Of a stretch of DNA of 64,000 nucleotides, positions 10,762 through 21,960 are shown piece by piece. The notes beneath the pieces were generated by a model. That model was not told where the DNA came from and did not search any database. It saw nothing but the letters and a program-made list of their open reading frames with translations. The stretch is from Larix kaempferi. Taxonomy: Eukaryota; Streptophyta; Pinopsida; Pinales; Pinaceae. How positions within the stretch are numbered: the first letter of the stretch is position 1; the number at the start of each line of letters is the position of its first letter. The position numbers and the translations under genes were made by a program. Location: the NCBI GenBank assembly GCA_027924585.1, contig BSBM01000320.1, positions 2,299,501-2,363,500 of the forward strand, in the 5' to 3' direction.

Positions 10762-13491
10762 CATGTGTTTTATCACAACTATTCGACTTGATTAAATAAA
10801 TCTTATTATCATCAAATACTGCGGGAACTACCATGTTAAAACGAGGGAATCTGACATGCAAAGGGAGATACTAGAGGTGCCTTTACCAGCTTACCGAAAC
10901 CGTCCAAAGAAGTGGACCCTTTCCTTAAAAAGAATGAAAAGAAGCATCATGTGAAACAAAATGCTTAAGGACCACAAAGCTAAGTATTATTATTTAGGAG
11001 TTTCAATGTATAATATTGTTATTTGTTATATATATACTTATGCATAAGTGGGATGCCACTTACTAATTATTATTTATTAATATTTAGATAGAATTGTAAT
11101 TTTTATATTATTATTATTATAAAAAGATTAAAGATCAAAAACACTTTAGTAAAACAAAGTTGAGAAGTCCTAGCTCCAAAAGTAACTAGCAGTTAAATAA
11201 ACAAATACTCTTTTATAATTTAAAATTATTTTAAAGAAACCAGTGAATTCCAACAGTCCTAATTCAAGATATGTCCTACTTAAGGAGGACAGACCCCGAA
11301 GTTTGGGGGATCTTTTCTTTTAGTATTGTGATGTCAAGAGAAACTCTCTGTTCCAAGAAGTGAACTTCCCCACATCAATTTTCCAGATCTGAACCGGCTA
11401 CATAGCTAAGGCCTCTACCTCTCAGTTTGCATGTTAGAACCAGCTCGGGGGGATTCATAATGAACCAGGAACGGTTGTAGAATCATGGTTGGGTGGAGCG
11501 TGGTAGTCCCAAATTCATCCATTTCAATATCGATTATCAGGTCAGCTAAGGGTTCAGCAGTTTTTCATTAACTAGTTGGCTGAGTGTGCAGGTCATTACA
11601 GGCAGGAGCAAGCTACAGGAATAAGCAGGTATGAAAATCCTATAAGACCTTCAAACTGATTATTTTCTCTTCTGAATGGTATGTTAAATAGCATTGTTCT
11701 CTATATCAGATTTTAAATTCAAGATCCGCCCAGAATCCCAACGCATTGCCTAGCAGGTATAGCCAGCTAGCCTTTGCTAGTCAAACACAATTTTACACTT
11801 CTAAAGTTTGGGGATTGTGAAGCATTGTTTTAATTATTAAATCTAGGTTTTTATTTCCTTCTTATCTGTCAATAGATTTTTGAGTTAAATTGTAGCATGT
11901 CCATCTAACTACTAAAATCGATTTTCTTTTAGCATAAATGTTGGTCACTTTATTAAACGATTTAGAAACTAAGATCCCCAAACTTAGCAAACATAGTCAT
12001 TACATAAATCTGGTAGAAACGAGTCTGTAGGGCTTAACCCTAGCATTTTTCTTCCTTTTTTGTTTTATTTACATTTTCTTTCCAAAGCAATTGCTCTCAA
12101 ACCACGACGACGTTACACAGAAAACAAGACTGATATATATCCACTACCGATCTAAATAGTTCTTTCTTTTTCTTTTTAGAAACCATACATCTACCACATT
12201 TAAAACGAAGACAGCAGATAGGACAGAGATCGTTACATACTCATACACACTTTTCTTTTCCAATGAAAAACAAGCATCATACTTAGCTATCGCTACCAAT
12301 CATCACCCTAGGACATCGAGGAGACATAGAACTCTTACGAACACACAGACCCTAGTATTCTATCAAAACAAGAATAAATGCCAATAAGTATGCAGTACAA
12401 ATAGACGGTGATTTAAAGTGCTGGAAAGTTACAAACGCAGACGCCTATCGAAAACAGAGGTCAAGGGTCGAATCCCATGGTCTTCTCACGCCCAAAACTT
12501 GTAAGTATTTTTCCTACAGGATTCATTATTTCCAACCAAAAATAAAATGCTGCGTACAGCTCTTGAAACCCTCTCCACACAAATGTCCACTCTACCAACG
12601 CAGACAGTAAGTGAATCGAGACCATCTTACTCAAACCCTACCCACATTACCAAATTGGATGTGCAGAGAACCTAAGTCGATCTCCTATGTTTCCAACAAG
12701 CAACTCATCGTATGCACAGAAATATCATAGCACTATATCAACTCAGTTAGCAAGCAAATTAAAACCAACACACAAATCCTAGCTACGTTTGCCAAACTGA
12801 AGGCGCCAAAGACATTTTATCATTCAGACATTTGGAACAACAGTTATAAATTTCCCAGAAACTCCATAATTTTAGAATCGAACCAGTACAGACTTAGAGT
12901 TTTGTACTCACACGGGAAAACGTATAGAAGTTTACCATTTTGAAAACCATTACAACCACACATCTCAAATAGGAGTCATGTCCTCTTTTCCAGAAACAAA
13001 ATAGCATTTACATTGTTCAGAAATTAGAAATGTTGAGCAACAAAAATAGACCCGGATTCATAATCGATTTTTACATCACAGTCCCAACTGCGTATTCAGC
13101 TTTAAATTGCATTGAAACCCACATTTCCCTAGTCCATCCATTAAGCAACCAACAGACTTCCCGAAGTGATTCAGTAAAGCCAATGGCTTACGGGAGTCTC
13201 TTTCCTAAACCAGGACAAGACGCATACAGCCATCATCAGAGGTGCGAGAGGTAGGGCAGCGAGTGGGTAAGCTGGACTTACCAATACCCTAGCCACGCCT
13301 ACAGCACCAGGAGCCATCGCAGCTTCCATACCAAAGCATTTTATCACCTGCCATTACAACACGTTTCACTAGTTAGTCAACCCTGCGATTTCGAATCAAA
13401 AGCAGAAAGGTAAAATCTCAACACAGTCGAGTCTTTTCTTACCTGTTAGAAGTATTACATCCACAAAACAGTCGAGCTCCATAGACGCTAA

Positions 13492-13527
13492 GTGCACTGA
13501 CCACGAGCATTGCTCGGGTCAGGGCAC
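13492..13527 (+). other. Conserved hairpin in solo LTR A with a compensatory change relative to LTR B
   Basis: Stem gtgc/gcac, then ctgacc/ggtcag, a bulged A, then cgagc/gctcg, with loop att. In LTR B (20695-20728) the cgagc/gctcg stem is tgagc/gctca, so both sides of one base pair have changed. The bulged A and the A opposite G mismatch are kept in both. Confidence 0.65.
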
Positions 13528-14468
13528 ACACATAGCCACCTTATGAATGAAGTGCAGAACCAGCAAGACTAACAACAAGTCGCAAACCAAACTGAGGCAA
13601 ACAAAACCCCAAATGCTACCAAACCCTCGATGAGAGTCTGTCTCCCACTTCGCATTAAAGGTGCAGTTATTGCCACACTAACCCTGTCATAGTGGAGGTT
13701 TGATTTTTGAACAAAAGCTATAGTGGAGTCGTGAACTCAAACCCACACTTGTTTAATTTACAAAAGAATATAGTGGAGTCATGGACTCAATTCACCCTTG
13801 TTTAAATATAGAAAAGACTCATAGTCGTGAACCTCACCTTGGGAATAATTATATTGTGAACTCCCATGGCATGGGGTACCCGTTATTAATAGTTTGTCAT
13901 TCACCCTAGTAACATGAATCCATTAGTAAAGTATGGGCCAACATCTAGGGGTAGCACGTTCAGGTTAGAAATACCTGCAACCACAGAAGTAAGGAATAAC
14001 ATTAGCAATATGCTAAGTAAGTCCGGCAAACACAAATCTTACCCATACCTCTCGGCAACCCTGCCGAGGTATGTAATTACCTTTCCTAGAGTATTACAGC
14101 ACCCACCTTGAGAACAACATACCATCAACAAAGGAGCTCATCACCTGAAGGTGTCATTAGACATTCACATTCCAGTCACATGATTCTTGAAACATTAAGG
14201 AGTGTTATTTCTTCCTTTGCACTAACATGTACAAGTTCTGTAATTAAAACATGCCATCATTTTGTTTCCAAATCGCTTCCGCAGTTCTAGAACTCACACA
14301 TTGAAGAGACCTTGTTATATAAAAGTCTTACGCTTACATTTCTTTATGCAAGTATGGATGTTTTTATTTATGTTAAAATTAACTTATGAATCCTTCTCCT
14401 TTGAATTGACGATTATTGCAGGCAGGAAAAATTTTGAATTTTTGCTATTTTGGGGACATTACAGTCCA

Positions 14469-15369
14469 ACTCTCCTAACACTCAAGGGTGAGAATTTGAT
14501 CATTCTTGAAGGAACTACTACGAAGTCCTAGTTTGGGTAGTCTCCCCTAAGATAAATCAATGATAAGGATGGAACTTAATATTCTCAATCGGCGCGTGTT
14601 TTTAGTATTTTTTTATTTTTACCCCTGGGAAGTTTGGCTTTTCAAAACTATCATGTTTTTTTTGTTCAGTGTTTTGCATCTTCGTATTTTTTAGGAAGTC
14701 GACAAGAAGAATTTTGTTAATAAATAGTTTACATATTTACATTCATATCATATTCCCTTACAAGCTCGACGCTATATTTGATATTCAATTTTGACCCTTA
14801 GAATAACAAAAAAATGGTGTACCACCTATGATCTGTTACAGTTTTCCATATTTAAACAGGAGTGATTAAAATCTAACTGCTATATGGCCTGATAAACATT
14901 GTCTAGATCTCTTTCAATATCTAAGGAAAAAATAGATTAAACTACTATGGTGATGTAGACCGTTGCATTGATGACAACTAAAATTGGTTTTTCCATAGAA
15001 GGTTTTCATCATCCATGAATTCAAGCCTCTATCACAAACTGATATGAAAGCATAAAACTAAAAGAAGCATGAAAACCAAAACTCTTATCCCGGGAAGCAT
15101 AAATTTTCAACCAGAGGAGGCTTGGGCCCATAAATTCCTCTCCATGAATATGTTCTTCATTTTTAAATTATTTCTCAAGGATATATTCCATCATTTTTAT
15201 TTGGGTAGTGGCATACATTTCAGCATAATCTTGAGCCACTTTATGTATGTACAAACTTCACCCGTGTCTTTCACCATATTAAAATTCTATAAAAATGTGG
15301 GAGGACAGAGACAGAGTAAGGGTACAAACTAGAGAAATTAGGTAGACTTATTTTTTGATCCAGAGGGAT
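14469..15369. other. AT-rich non-coding stretch after solo LTR A (unit I; equivalents 38201-39101 and 61967-62867)
   Basis: No gene or transposon end recognised. An open frame at 15069-15332 has no recognisable features. Confidence 0.5.
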
Positions 15370-16030
15370 ATCGGTGGCCACCCACCTATTCCACTGGCTC
15401 AAACAGCTTCCCATTTTGCCAATTTTCTAGTAATGTTTCTATATTTTTTCGAGTCCCAAACTTTCGGGGCCTTTTTGAGGCTTTAAACGATGTTTCTCGG
15501 GAAATCTTGGTCCAACGGAGCCCATCTGTTTCATGGACCACCGCGTATTCCTCGGATAGATCTTTCCAACGGGTTACCGAGCGCCCCAAACGGAGATCGT
15601 ATGCAAAAGTTATGACCCCGGGAAGTTGACTGTTCAACTAACCACCTTGGGGCCGCAAACTTTATGACGGTTCATCTTCTAGCGTTAGGTTTTTGGATGC
15701 TTGGGATTATCTCCCTCATGCTTATGATAAATAGGCCCTTTCGGCCTCTCTTTGTATTCATCTTGACACGAATGAGCACAGCGGCCACATCTCTCCTCAG
15801 AGATAGCTACTACCATTCTAGCTGTTGTATTTACAGTCTCTTCTATTTCCGATATTTAATCGAATATGTGTTTCCTGTATCGATGTGTTTCTTGCCATAT
15901 ATCTGTGTATGTGAATGTATATCTCTGTATATGCTATCTTTTGTTTCGTTCCCACACAAATCCGGATCAGTTTTCCATCCTCTAAATGAACTAGTTAATT
16001 ATCACATACTTCAATTCCTCTTTTAGGTAT
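15370..16030. mobile_element. LTR-like fragment, ends not found (unit I)
   Basis: The composition differs from the surroundings: more GC-rich, with phrases typical of plant LTRs (gcaaaagttatgaccccggg; ccaacgggttaccgagcgcc). A TATA-like gataaatagg lies near 15727, followed by a pyrimidine-rich leader-like region. I could not find TG/CA ends or a target duplication. The open frames on both strands here (83 and 120 codons) are not recognisable proteins. Confidence 0.35.
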
Positions 16031-16075
16031 TTTGTGGCATTCATGTTTGAAGTGTAAATAACATTGCTTGCCACT

Positions 16076-16204
16076 TAGTCCTACACGACAAGGAGGATAA
16101 CCATATGTCAACTCAACTCAGTCCTACACGACGAGGAGGAAAATCAAAGTTCCACTAAACTCAATGCTACATGATGAGGAGGGAAATCACAAAGCAGTTA
16201 CCAA
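16076..16204 (+). repeat. 43-bp x 3 minisatellite (unit I)
   Basis: Three units start at 16076, 16119 and 16162, exactly 43 bp apart, each beginning ta/ca-gtcctacacgac-aggagg or a close variant. A shorter doublet, ctc-ggggaga, follows near 16215-16260. Such repeats are common in the untranslated regions of LTR elements; it adjoins the LTR-like fragment. Confidence 0.85.
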
Positions 16205-16938
16205 TCCCCCCATCTCAGGGAGAGCTTCTCCATCCTCCCTGTCTCGGGGAGAATGTCTCACTGACGCTGCAACATCAACAATTGTTGTATCACAGTCTGC
16301 AGATTGACTCTTGCACATTGTAAATTCCATTCTTGACTTGAACTTGAACACCTTCCTTTCAAATTGTCAGATACTATTGGCTCAACACTGAAAATGCTTC
16401 GGGTCTCAATCTGCTTCACCCATGTGCTTCTTCTTTTAATCCTAATTCTTGTATGTTTGTTTTGAAGCTCTAATGTGAAAATTCAATAGATTAAAATTAT
16501 TTTCATGTTTCCGATGGCCACATGTTCTATGACATAGAAAATTTTTCATTTAGTTTGATGATTTTTTGAATATCCAAAACCTTATATTTATTTAATAATT
16601 CGTTTCATTACAGGTGCGTGAAAAACAGAAGCAGTTGGATTTGAGAAAGTGCCTTGGATGTACCAGACAACCCGATCGGTGATCCAGGTAGGCTCCAACA
16701 TTGCATTCTAAACTTGGGTATGATTTTTATTAGATTCTTGTCAGTAATTTCCAAATTTTTTATCATTGCAATTCTAAGGGAAGCAATATTTAAGAATTGC
16801 TCTTATGCCTTTCAATTTCTCCCAGCTCCCATGGAAAGGTATAACTTGAGCATTATGTAGAGTTGCGGGGATGCCAACTATATTATTTTTCTTCACCTCA
16901 ATGGAAAAAATCAAGTAGTCAATTTGCATTTTGTAAGT

Positions 16939-17398
16939 CACTACAAGGAAAAGGCCCTCTAGTGGAGGTTATAGCGGGAGCCCCTAAAAAAGAGGTCGAA
17001 AATCCATTTATAGTGGAGGTTTCTAAGGGAGGCGATCGGGCGGAGATTTTAGCGTATGTTGTTTTTCGGTGTGTTTAACACCAAAACACACTGGTGAATT
17101 TCTAAACATAACGCAGGGGTGTGGCACGAAATTCTACGGCACCACGACAGAGCAAAAATATCGATAAAAAAAATTAATTAAAAAACTTGTGTTATTTTAA
17201 TACCCGTTTCGCGATGCGTTAATAGATACTAAATGCACCGGGGCATTATAAGATAGAATCCACAGTGTGGTTAATAGATGATAATGCATCGCATTATCAA
17301 TATATTTTTTAACGGCAAGTCAAATAAACGGTGCACCAGATAACCATAACCGCATCGGTGCATGTTTAATCAACAAACACACAGCCTTTTACTATAAA
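16939..17398. mobile_element. CACTA-like transposon end, left part, interrupted by solo LTR B (unit I)
   Basis: CACTACAAGGAAAAGG at 16939 matches the terminus of plant CACTA (EnSpm) transposons. It is followed by short motifs that recur in both orientations, gcaccgg and cggtgca (17234, 17329, 17352), like the subterminal repeats of that superfamily. The preceding three bases are agt, a possible target duplication. The opposite end (expected ...CCTTGTAGTG) was not found, so the element is truncated or extends further than I could trace. No transposase coding sequence is present. Confidence 0.5.
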
Positions 17399-18592
17399 TG
17401 TAATACCCCGAATTTTGGACTGACTGTTTTATGATGTTATATTGGGCCACGGCCCCAGCACCTATGATTTATTCTTTTGTAGACTGACATATTGGGCATG
17501 GACCCTGACTAAATTTCATTACTTGATTATATACTGGGCAAGGGAGCCCCAATGTTCTTATTATGTTTTGATGTGGGTACAAAACCCTAATACATATTGA
17601 GATGACCTTTTGTTACTTATTGTGCAGAGCTGTGATTTTACATGTTTATCCTATATGATGTGTTGAGCGTGGACTCAGAAACACACAAGAGACCTACGTA
17701 CTGGGCGTAAGCCCCGATGTACCTAGATGAATGTTTATGTATTGGGAGTAAGCCCTGATGTACACTGAGTGTTGGGCATAAGCCCTGGAGCACTCCAAGC
17801 TTGAAAGAAAATGAATACCGGATCCGAGGCCACTTAAATAGTCTAGATGTGCCTCACAACCACATTCTAGCTCTAGTGTTGAGCAGAGGCTCTAGAATTG
17901 CACTAGCGTAACACCCATGTGAGAGTGTTGAGTTAAAAGGCTCTGAAGAGCACTCGGGGTTACTAGATCTCAAGTGTTGAGTCTGAAGGACTCTGAATAG
18001 CACTTATGTGTCTTATCACAACTATTCGAATTGATTAAATAAATCTTATTATCATCAAGTACTGCAGGAAATACCATGTTAAAACGAGGGAATCTGACAT
18101 GCAAAGGGAGAGACTAGAGGTGCCTATCCTAGCTTACCGAGACCGTCCAAAGAAGGGGACCTTATCCTTAAAAAGATTAAAAAGAAGTATGATGTGAAGA
18201 TACATAAAAGATAACATCACCACTTAAAGCATAAATTAAGTAAATAGTAGTTTCCTATGGTTAAGCATGCATAAAAGCCACAAGGCTAATGTTATAATTA
18301 ATAACTTTAATAATAATGACTGTTACTATTTATTTATTAAACACATTTATTTTATATATAGTTGATGCATTCAGTTAATAAATCAATAATGCATTGATAA
18401 ATAAATTGAAATATTAAGTTGATCACAAATTATAGAAAGGCTTAAATAAAAAAAAACACTTTAGTTAAACAAATGGAAAAGTCATAGTTCCAAAAGAACT
18501 AGTGATTAATTAAAACAAATATTCTTTTATAAATTAATTTATTTGATTTAAAGAAACCAAATTATTCCAACAGTCCTAATTCAAGATTTCCC

Positions 18593-18600
18593 TATATAAA
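18593..18600 (+). promoter_or_regulatory. TATA box of solo LTR B (unit I)
   Basis: TATATAAA about 1.2 kb into the LTR, followed 10 bases later by the palindrome ccccaaagtttgggg (18610-18624). The matching place in LTR A reads tacttaag (near 11276) and has no TATA box. This sets the likely U3/R border and leaves about 3 kb for R plus U5. Confidence 0.6.
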
Positions 18601-19543
18601 GAGGACAAACCCCAAAGTTTGGGGATCATCTTTTCATCATCACTCTCTTATGGAATCAAAGAGAATTTTCTGCTCCAAGAATTGAAGTAGCTCACATAAG
18701 TTTTAGACCTGAACCAGCAGTGGACCTAGGGTCTCTATCTCTCAAATTGCATGTCAGAACTAGCTCGAGGGGATCCATACTGAACCAGGAACGGTTGTAG
18801 GATCATGGTTGGGAGGAACGTGGTAGTCCCAAAGTTATCTAGTCAAGGAATCATTCAAATCAGATCAACTGAACACAGCAATATTTTCCACTAATTAATG
18901 GTTTGAGTGTGCAGGTTACTACAGAAGAAGGGCACGTTACAAGCTTGTAGGTATGAATTATTCCAGTCACCATATTTTATTTATGCAATTTGAATAGCTT
19001 GTTACTTAGTATTTAATTCCCTTAAACCATCTACATCAATACTTTTCTTAAGGAGCAAACGGCCTTTAGGGAAACAACGTCCAGGGTTAAATGCATATCA
19101 AACTTCATATTCAGAAACCTTATCAACCCTGGAAAATTACTTTGTGATGACTGTCGCATGTCTAGCATGGCTAGTCCACTAGCTTGTGCTAGACATCTAT
19201 GTAGAAAACCTATAGACTAGTATTTCTTATAAGTTTGAACAGACAGTATCCTTTTTATTCTGACACTATCTTATATACAATGTACTACTAATCATTCATT
19301 GTTTCCATTACAGTTCGGTTATTTATTAGACAGATAAATACATGTATTACAAAGATCTTGTAGAACGAATCATAGGGCTTAGACAGCCACAAATCCCTTT
19401 TTCATATTTTATTATTAACCAAATAATTGTAGATTTATTCCTGATCTAAACCATTATTTCAAATCCAAACAATACAGACGCCACACAGAAAACGAAAAAT
19501 AGTAGTTGTAAACATAACTTTAACATTCACACATATTTTTCTT

Positions 19544-19563
19544 TATATATATATATATATATA
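19544..19563. repeat. (TA)10 microsatellite in solo LTR B (unit I)
   Basis: Ten TA dinucleotides. The matching site in unit II has fourteen. Confidence 0.9.
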
Positions 19564-20694
19564 AATCAAAACACAGGTCAAGGGGTCGAACCCCATGGTC
19601 TTTCTTTTGCCAAAATGCATCAACATGTAGCTGCAAGCTACAAACCCACACTCTCATAAAACGAGAATTTTGGGTATAGATATCAAACATACAAATCTAG
19701 AATAACAATTGTTTAAAGAGTCTATACCAACAGTAACATCTACAGGATGCCCACCTGGGCGTCATCGTTTTCCTTCTTTTGCAAATCACCACAGTAGAAT
19801 CTCTCCATCAAACACTGTGTCTAGGAATCCAACGCAGACAAAAGTCAAAACCTCGGGGTATTTAAATTCAAAACTACAGTACAGGTATAGCTTCATTACG
19901 AAACCACGATGCTTTCATTTACAGTCCACATGGAAAATTAAACAGACGGAGCTACAATCAAAATGAGAATTCATTACGGCAACATAAGACCCCATAGGCC
20001 GAGCCACGGTTACATTCTCGGAACCAAAAACGACATTGATAGAAAATCTAGAAATGCTGTAGTTCTTACCCATATTCAAAACATACATCCAAAACACCAT
20101 ACATCATACAGGGAAGAATTCCCTGAGCAAAACCCAATTTCATGACAAACCACAAGAACCACAAATGAATGTGCCCACAATGGCCATTAAAACCAGAGTA
20201 TACTAGTCAAAAGCATCGGGCAAGTAATAAAAATGATCTTCTAAATCCCCATAGAAATTGCACAGGAGTTCCTTTTCGCTACATCTCATTATTACATTTC
20301 GAAACCCCATAGATTCAATGCATTCGATGGTCCAGCCAATAGGCAACCCTTCCAGACTTCCAAATAGAATCAGTGTGCCAAAGGCTCACGAAATCCTCCC
20401 ATGAAACAAAACGAGACACATAAATGCACCACCAGAGATGCGAGAGGCAGAGCAACGTGGGTGGGTAAGCTAGACTTACCAATACCCTTGACACGCCAAC
20501 AGAAGCCCAGGACGCCCACAGCATTACACCCGAAGCCACTACCACCTGCCAATCCAACAAGGAAACGCAAGTTAAACCCTGAAGAGGTATGCATAGGGAG
20601 AAACGAGTTCCATAACAGGTTGACGATTTTAGAAAGGCCATACCTGAGCAGGATACGACACTCTCCACGCCGCCAGGCGAGCTAAAATGCCACA

Positions 20695-20728
20695 TGCACT
20701 GACCATGAGCGTAGCTCAGGTCAGGGCA
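20695..20728 (+). other. Conserved hairpin in solo LTR B (unit I)
   Basis: Stem tgc/gca, then ctgacc/ggtcag, a bulged A, then tgagc/gctca, with loop gta. It pairs as in LTR A, with a T-A in place of a C-G pair. Confidence 0.65.
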
Positions 20729-21653
20729 CGAAGGCACCTCCAAAATATGGTGAAGTGCTGAACCAAAACCAAATGGAAACATAGAAGGCATGACCAAGGA
20801 AAACCCCAAATCATTACAAACCCTCACTGGACAGCCTGTCATCCACTTTACATTAAAGTGTAGTTAATTCTACACCAAACCCTGCTTTATTGGAGACTCG
20901 AATATTTGTGCAAAACCATAGTTTGAGTCATGTGATAATAGCCACAACTTGGTTAGTATGCATGCGCTGGTCCAAGGGTTTCACTACTATGATTTTACAT
21001 CTGCAAACCCCTTGGAACTATAACTTTTGTATTTTGGTCTATCCATTAAAGGACTTGACCATCACTCTTAAAACCCGTACCTTGTAAAAAATGGAAACAT
21101 TTGGATAGAAAATGGATAGATCCTCTAGGGTGGAAATGTCATAGGATAAATACCTGCAATCACAAATATGAAATTATTGTATTAGCGAAAATGCTAAGTA
21201 AGTCCAGAAACACCCAAAAATACTCTTACCTCTCGGCAGCCTTGTCGGGGTATGTTTTCCTCTCCTTGATTGATACATGTCCCACCATGGTTTCGACATC
21301 TCATCAACAAAGGCCATATCACATGAAGGTGCCATTCAGAAATTCATAATACATTCATATGATTTCATTAAAACTGTATGAAAGAATTGCTATTACAGTT
21401 ACACCGGAAATTGTAAACTCGTAACCGGGATACATCAATAATTAATTCCACATTGCTTCCGCAGGATTGAAAATGTAAAAATCTAGAGAGATCATGATTA
21501 TTTAGGAATGGTCGACTTCCTTTTATCTACAGTAAGCATTTACATGTTTTCCTAGTTTTAGAATTAACTTGCGACTATTTTATTCTCAATCAGCATCTAT
21601 TACAGGGACGGATTTTTTTTTAATTTTTGCTATTTATGGGACATTGCAATAAA

Positions 21654-21960
21654 GAAATTCATTGCAAAATCTCTTAAAATTTTATTTAAAAACCCTACTT
21701 GATGGTGCATCGAGTTAATATGTTTAATCGCAAATATCATAGACGGTGCGCTGGATAACAATATTGCACTGGTTCTTTTCTATTTGACAAACGCACTGGT
21801 TGTTGTTATAATAAAACAATTCAATGCAAAACCCTTTAAATTTGTCTAAAAAATCCTACTATTCGGCGTGTCTCGTTTATTGTGGGCATCGGTGCACTTT
21901 AATGTCGGCCGCACCGGAAGAGGGTTTAATATATAACAAATGTGTGGTAAAAATCACTTT
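21654..21960. mobile_element. Right part of the CACTA-like element, after solo LTR B (unit I)
   Basis: It continues the same motif family (ggtgcatcg near 21703, cggtgcgctgg 21745, gcactggtt 21768 and 21794, gcatcggtgcac 21886, gcaccgg 21910). This shows that LTR B inserted inside a single older element. The right end is uncertain. Confidence 0.35.

Larger units (their letters stand above)
10119..14468 (+). mobile_element. Solo LTR A, very long (4,340 bp, unit I)
   Basis: The LTR runs 10124-14463, starts TGTAATATCCC and ends GGGGACATTACA, so the ends are TG...CA with a TGTAAT/ATTACA inverted terminus. It is flanked by an exact 5-bp target duplication, gtcca (10119-10123 and 14464-14468). No primer-binding site follows and no second LTR abuts, so it is a solo LTR left by recombination. 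It shares its order of blocks with solo LTR B: a TGGGC...GCCC array, a GTTGAG...CTC array, a cccc...gggg hairpin near the expected transcription start, and three hairpins in the 3' half. A length over 4 kb suggests a Ty3/gypsy element with long LTRs; the lineage cannot be settled without the internal region. Confidence 0.88.
17394..21653 (+). mobile_element. Solo LTR B, very long (4,250 bp, unit I)
   Basis: The LTR runs 17399-21648, starts TGTAATACCCC and ends GGGACATTGCA, with an exact 5-bp target duplication, ataaa (17394-17398 and 21649-21653). It is homologous to solo LTR A along its length but clearly diverged, so the two are separate old insertions of one family. Neither primer site nor a second LTR is present. 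It lies within the CACTA-like element. It retains a consensus TATA box, which LTR A has lost. A 175-codon open frame on the minus strand (20315-20842) has no recognisable domain and I take it as chance. Confidence 0.87.

Noticed and set aside
15664-16026. 120-codon hydrophobic open frame (repeated at 39396 and 63159)
   Set aside because: It overlaps the TATA-like and leader-like part of the LTR-like fragment, is built from T-rich codons, and has no known family.
20315-20842. 175-codon open frame on the minus strand of solo LTR B (repeated at 44059-44586)
   Set aside because: It lies antisense in the LTR, has no recognisable domain, and its identity between units only reflects the recent duplication. 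The homologous stretch of LTR A does not give an equivalent long frame.
10124-21648. Solo LTRs A and B as the two LTRs of one element spanning 10124-21648
   Set aside because: Each has its own matching 5-bp target duplication (gtcca, ataaa), the two are well diverged, there is no primer-binding site after A or polypurine tract before B, and the DNA between contains unrelated repeats.
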